From Schoenoplectus triqueter (taxonomy: Eukaryota > Streptophyta > Magnoliopsida > Poales > Cyperaceae), in the NCBI GenBank assembly GCA_964058805.1, contig CAXKVV010000580.1:62001-126000 (forward strand): 64,000 bases of DNA, written 5' to 3'. Within the stretch, counting starts at the first letter, position 1, and the number at the start of each line of letters is the position of its first letter. Under the pieces are notes generated by a model. That model was not told where the DNA came from and did no database searches. It worked only from the letters and a program-made list of their open reading frames with translations. Position numbers and translations under genes: made by a program. Below, one piece after another: positions 59,406 through 64,000 of the stretch.

Positions 59406-60363
59406 TTGACATTGCTAAAAAATATTAAAAAAATATAATGAATGTTATAAATATAAAAAATAATTAATTATTATAAATTAAAAATACAACTAATTACAAA
59501 AAATAAAGAATCTAATAAAAACTAATTAAAAGAAACGAATGGCAAAAAAAGAATATAAATATATATTTAAAAAACTAATTACCAAAAAATATAAAATAAT
59601 TATAAAATACTAATTATAAAATATAATATATACTAATAACTAACTTTTTTTTGTCGGGATCGAAAGATTGTCAAAAGCTCGAAACTTTAAAATGAATTAA
59701 CGACAAATAATATAACGAATACTAAATTGACAATAATAACTAAATAATAACTAAATAACACTAATATAAATATTTTTGATTTTTTTTCTGGATAATGTAA
59801 TAAAATTAATATAATAATATAATTAGAGAATTGCTAATATCTAATGATTAACGAATTAACGAGGGAGAGCTTGGTTTGGAGAATTAAGAAGAGAGATAGA
59901 GTGAAATTGTTTGCGTGGGGATATAAGATGAAATGGGGTGGTATTTATAAGAAAAAAAATTGAATTATTTTTTTTATTTTTGTCGATTTTTTTTATTTTT
60001 TTTTTGAATTTCTGTGGGTTTGGGACGGGTCGGGTCGGGTCGGGTCGGGTCGGGCACGGGTTGGACGGGTCGGGTCGGATCGGGACGGGTCTAAAACGGG
60101 TCAGGTCTAACACGAGTTTGTTTTAAATTTTTTTGTCCGCGCCTGCACTAGACCCGCCGGTTCTAACGGGTCATGGGTCTAACGGGTTTGAGCACGGGTC
60201 GGGTCGGATCGCGGCCACGGGTCGGATCTGACCCGAATGGGTTTTTTTAAAACACTAGCTAGCGCTGCTCCAGTGCTAACAATATATTCAGCATTATTTA
60301 TAATTACTACAAGAAGGAAAGTTTCCTCAATATGTCACAACGGTATGGCATTCTGAGCTGTGT

Positions 60364-60422
60364 TTATCTTTGTTTTGTGATCAGCTGATATAAGTGCTTC
60401 TCATAGAACTCCGGTCTTCCAT
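60364..60422 (-). other. Possible last exon of an unknown minus-strand gene
   Basis: After an acceptor (TTGCAG ending at 60423) the frame reads GRPEFYEKHLYQLITKQR and then TAA. The composition and splice context look like a true C-terminal exon, but the upstream exon could not be placed and I do not recognise the protein. It may be a gene remnant. Confidence 0.35.
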
Positions 60423-60649
60423 CTGCAATTTCAGTTTTGAAGAGTAATTAGGGTTGCCTCTCAGGCCTCATCCTGAAAAAGGTAGTGATAGACTAAAAAA
60501 TAGTCTGTACGAAATTTCAAATATTTTCAACAAAAGTCCTATGTTAACTAAAGTTTACATATATTTTTCTTAATATTAAAGATGTATACAATAAAAAAAG
60601 AGGAAGGTTAATGACATTACTTTCATGTATCATCAAATGTCAACAACTA

Positions 60650-60810
60650 ACTTTACAATTTATATTTTATAATTGGACATTCAAATTTGAAATCCAAACT
60701 ATTGATTTGTTAACTTCCATATTAGATATACTATCGGAAATTTTTATAATTTTTGAAACATTTTACACTAGATCAAATGATAATAAAATAAATAAATTTA
60801 GTTAACTATG
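60650..60810. repeat. Half-length relative of the 41.4-kb MITE
   Basis: It shares AATTTATATTTTA, AATCCAAA, ATTGATTTGTT and ACTAGATCAAATGATAA in order with the left half of the element at 41398-41813. The right half is absent. Confidence 0.65.
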
Positions 60811-60850
60811 AGAACCCTTCTATGTATTATGAATTCGACTATCGCAGAGT

Positions 60851-61069
60851 CTAATTAAGTGTATTTGCAAATTTTAAGCTCATTTTTTTCACACTTAAAA
60901 GATGCACATATGTTGCCTCACAATCTCCATAGTTACCCATAAAAGGCTGAGTAGCTACACGTGCTGCTTCATATCTACTCCCATCTAAGCACATATATTT
61001 ACCTAACAGACCTTGGCGCAGCAAAATAAGTAATAAAAAATACAGAAACTTGTTAGGGAAAGGGTACAA
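60851..61069 (-). other. Unassigned open segment, possible exon remnant
   Basis: A minus-strand frame contains GLLGKYMCLDGSRYEAARV and QPFMGNYGDCEATYVHLL. It reads more like protein than most chance frames here, and lies on the same strand as, and upstream of, the possible last exon at 60364-60422. I do not recognise it, and the splice sites are ambiguous. Confidence 0.3.
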
Positions 61070-62879
61070 AAGAAGTAAATATTATTGGTTGAGTACACTA
61101 GGTTGAGGCTCACCTCCGTGATTGCAACGAAACAATGGTAATTTGAATTCGTTTCATTGCACGGGAATCTGTTTATTTCCTTGTATAAAAAGTACACCCT
61201 ACACAAGTTCTAAAGTACAAAGTGAGATCGTCTCAAATTTTAATCGGATGAGCAACCAATCAATTGGTCGGATGCATATTCGTTTTCACATCATTTGATA
61301 CCGATATGTAAAACACATGGAATTTTACACCAGTTATACGTAACTAGCAAGGAAGTTCGATTAAAAAACTTATGACGAAACTTGCTTGCAATGTACCCTA
61401 TTACTTATTAGACCCCAGCAATTAATTCAAGAAATTCTCAATTTAAGATATGATAGCAACCATGCATTATCTCACTTGTTAAGTTGCTCGTCTATCAATA
61501 CAATAGACAATAGACATGCATCACGTCTCGTAAAAAAATATCTTTAGCTGTGTTAATTTTTACACAGTATTTTTACAAGATTGAGAAAAAGGATGGGCCT
61601 TTTTGCAATTTAATTTGTCCGGTAGATTAACGATAGAAAATTGCTAGTAAAGAACTGTAGTAATACGGGCTGTCCAAAACACAGTAAAATGTTTCCAAAT
61701 AGACATGACATAATACCATTCCCTCCAAATATGGAACTGTTGAATCAGAATTCCATGAGTTGGTGGATTTGATATTATTAATTTGTAAGAGAAACATTTT
61801 CACATCTCTAGTTTACTAGGATGCCGATCTAATAATTTATTCTGTTCAGGCAGTCTAGGTGTGAGGCAGGTAGTAGTGTTACACTGTTACTATAGGGGCT
61901 TTTAAACAAATGGGTGCATGGTTCATTAAAATATGAATCCATCCAAAGATTGTGAGGTTTTGACCAGGACTGTTTTGTAGTGAAAGCACATTAATGTAGG
62001 CATTTGGTGGCACATGCAAGCACATGCAGCATGAAAAGAGGAACTATTTTCAAAAAGGGATGCCAGTGTGCCAGAGTCTCTCCTGAACTTATGTGAATTA
62101 TTCTATTCTGATCAGGATCAAGAGCATTATAATAATTTTTGAAATATATTGTTAGTTTAAATCAACTATATCCATTCTTTAGATTTAAGTACGCTAGAAC
62201 TTATATTTACTATTTATTTTTTTCCTTCCAAAGGTGCTCTTGAGATGCCAATTCAAGAGAAATGGCTTTTGAGTACAAATTGAGAACAGGCTATTAAGAA
62301 ACAATTGGAGCAACAAAAATGTTACATGGCCAGTGGGTATAAGTTTTTCATTTATGTTGGCCGAAGTAGATGTTTACATAATTATACCAGTACTGCTGTA
62401 CTGGTCACAAATGTGAATTTAAGTTACTGTATCTACTGGTCAAAAGTGAAGATAAACCACATCAAATAAATCCCATGGCACAAATCATAACTACTCTGAT
62501 TAGCCCACTTCCCAATCACATATCTTTTTATGTCCCACATAAATAACTTCACATCTTTATTGTGCAACAATACAGAATAAATGTGAATTCAGTTGATTCA
62601 TAAAACTACAAAAATTAATGCATCGCCCTTTTCAGGGCAGGAGGTCTGATAGTAACAACTGGAGTAGACTATTTTCTAGCTTTTTTTTTTTTGGTAATTT
62701 AGAAAAAAAAAATTGAAGGGGACAATCCACCTCGAGGTTTTGACCAAGTGCCTATTTGGAAGAGACACACAAGGGCATTTCTAGAACAGCAAAATTTCAA
62801 ATTGGGCCTTCTATCTAGTAAAATTTAATTCAAAATAGTCTTGAAATAAACAATTAATAATATAAAAATTAAAAATTAT
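61070..62879. other. Gene-free intergenic stretch
   Basis: No exon, RNA gene or repeat with clear ends was found. Poly-A and poly-T runs lie near 62680-62712. Confidence 0.45.
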
Positions 62880-63170
62880 TTAATAAAATTTCACATTGAA
62901 GAAAATTCAGGCACAATATTTTCAAATAATAAATAATAATAATAATTATAATAAATAATATAAATAAACATATAATAACTTATAAATGATCATATAAAAA
63001 AGTTGGATCATTTTAAGATTCAATTTCGCCTTAAACATATTACACATATTATTTTAAATGAGAAGAGAGACTATTCTATATGAATTTTTGGATTGAAGAG
63101 GATGAAAAAATTTAAACAAAATTAATGATGGAGAAAATAATGATATAGCATTATAGCATGCTTAAAAAAT
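62880..63170. repeat. Dispersed repeat, inverted relative of 45460-45756
   Basis: It starts with an AATAAT-rich run (about 62926-62960) and continues with AAAAAGTTGGATCATTTTAA, then ATTTAAACAAAATTAATGATGG. This is the inverse of the copy in the receptor-kinase pseudogene region. Confidence 0.75.
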
Positions 63171-64000
63171 TTCTTTATGTATAGAATTATCTACCCAATA
63201 ATTTTGCGCCGAAATTGTACGCTCGTCAGACTTTTTCCGAGATAAAATAGACAGATAGAAAAGGTTGTTAAATAAAGCTTAGGCGCTTTTATTGCCTCTA
63301 AATAAAATTTAGGCGTTTCCCCATCTACTAGCCTTTAGCCTTTATTTGAGTTTGATCTAAGATCATACTAAAGAAACAGTAATAAATAATGTCATTTTAA
63401 TTATAATTCTGACATGGGAAGATGGAGGACACTGAGGTATAAAAACTGAGAGAAAAATTAATGTAGTCCAAATTGCCAGGGTTAAGTTGTAATTTATACA
63501 TAGCTTAACATTGTTTTTGGCGTGATACTGTGATCATGACATTGATTTAACTATAGATATACATGAAAGATCCGACGTTTCAGACTTGTCAACCTCCTTT
63601 GTGAAGCACTGCGGTGTTTTGAATTTAAATATATAATTTCGAACTAAATATGACCGATCTAAATTATTCAATCTAATCTTCATATAAAAATGAATATTTG
63701 AGTCTGAAGCACCTGAACAAATGGATAAAGTGCAGAAAAAAAGTTGGTTTGATGTTAGAGATCTGGTACCAGATTTAAATTAAATCAGGTAAAGTGATGC
63801 AACAACTTTGATGCTGTACCAGTACTGTTACCTTTCAAGTCATATCCCAAAAGACTCGGTTCAAAATACTTCAAAGACTCCAAGTACTTTTTTTTTATTA
63901 ATTACTGGCGTAGCAATGCTAGAGATATAGATGAAACAACAGTAAACTTTTTTTCTGTATGATTCTGAGGATGTGGAGATATAGATGAACTGAGCATATT
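63171..64000. other. Gene-free intergenic stretch to the window end
   Basis: Two short AGGCG-containing repeats occur near 63280-63320 (TTAGGCGCTTTTATTGCC and TTAGGCGTTTCCCC). Nothing else is recognisable. Confidence 0.45.

Larger units (their letters stand above)
56942..60257 (-). mobile_element. Degenerate hAT transposon, about 3.3 kb
   Basis: The ends TAGTGTATTAAAA and TTTTAAAACACTA are inverted repeats. The flanks GCTCGCGC (56934-56941) and GCTAGCGC (60258-60265) form an 8-bp duplication with one mismatch. Just inside each end lies a dense array of CGGGTCGGG/ACGGGT words (56956-57110 and, same strand sense, 60017-60240). The left side also carries palindromes CGTTATAACG and CGTTGCAACG (57144-57305). 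The interior holds minus-strand remains of a hAT transposase. Subterminal repeats are typical binding sites of hAT transposases. Confidence 0.88.

Noticed and set aside
1..64000. CRISPR arrays, rRNA or tRNA genes, bacterial operons
   Set aside because: None was seen. Regular repeats here are satellites or transposon-related, and the gene structure is eukaryotic. tRNA genes could be missed by eye.

Overview
The window is nuclear DNA of a flowering plant, most likely a eudicot. It is AT-rich, its genes have many short GT-AG introns, the encoded families are plant-specific, and the intergenic space is full of small inverted-repeat transposons (MITEs), a Ty3/gypsy element and hAT and Mutator-like debris. 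All exon joins, repeat boundaries and mismatch counts were worked out by eye. No similarity search was run, so family names rest on recognised motifs and on exon phases that join without breaking the frame.

Layout. 0-8.8 kb: intergenic, with a foldback element, a Tourist-type MITE, a 3.08 kb Mutator-like element (9-bp target duplication) that carries the end of a ULP1/C48 protease-like gene, and hAT-like debris. 8.85-15.3 kb (+): a CIP7 (COP1-interacting protein 7) homologue whose last two coding exons lie beyond the stop codon of the long open frame. 15.3-19.5 kb: AT-rich, holding a ~140-bp tandem array split by a MITE. 19.476-25.098 kb: a complete but disabled chromodomain Ty3/gypsy LTR retrotransposon. 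26.4-31.3 kb (+): a GAUT7-type galacturonosyltransferase. 32.2-33.5 kb (+): remains of an ALG6 glucosyltransferase gene, followed by about 1 kb of abutting MITEs. 34.67-40.36 kb (-): an intact 19-exon LRR receptor kinase of subfamily VIII-1 (HPCA1-like). 44.7-47.3 kb: a broken duplicate of that kinase gene, with one exon inverted and two MITEs inserted. 48.8-49.5 kb: a 21-bp minisatellite. 52.6-55.9 kb (+): a KORRIGAN1-type membrane endo-1,4-beta-glucanase. 56.94-60.26 kb: a degenerate hAT transposon whose ends are arrays of CGGGT. 60.3-64 kb: mostly repeats and unassigned sequence.

Four protein genes look intact: CIP7-like, GAUT7-like, the VIII-1 receptor kinase and KOR1-like. GAUT7 (pectin synthesis in the Golgi) and KOR1 (cellulose synthesis) both act in cell-wall formation, but nothing in the sequence shows that they are co-regulated. 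The most unusual items are the ULP1-bearing Mutator-like element, the hAT element with G-rich ends, the foldback pair associated with TA/GA microsatellites, and the rearranged receptor-kinase pseudogene in which removing a MITE and one copy of its 8-bp duplication rejoins the interrupted exon.
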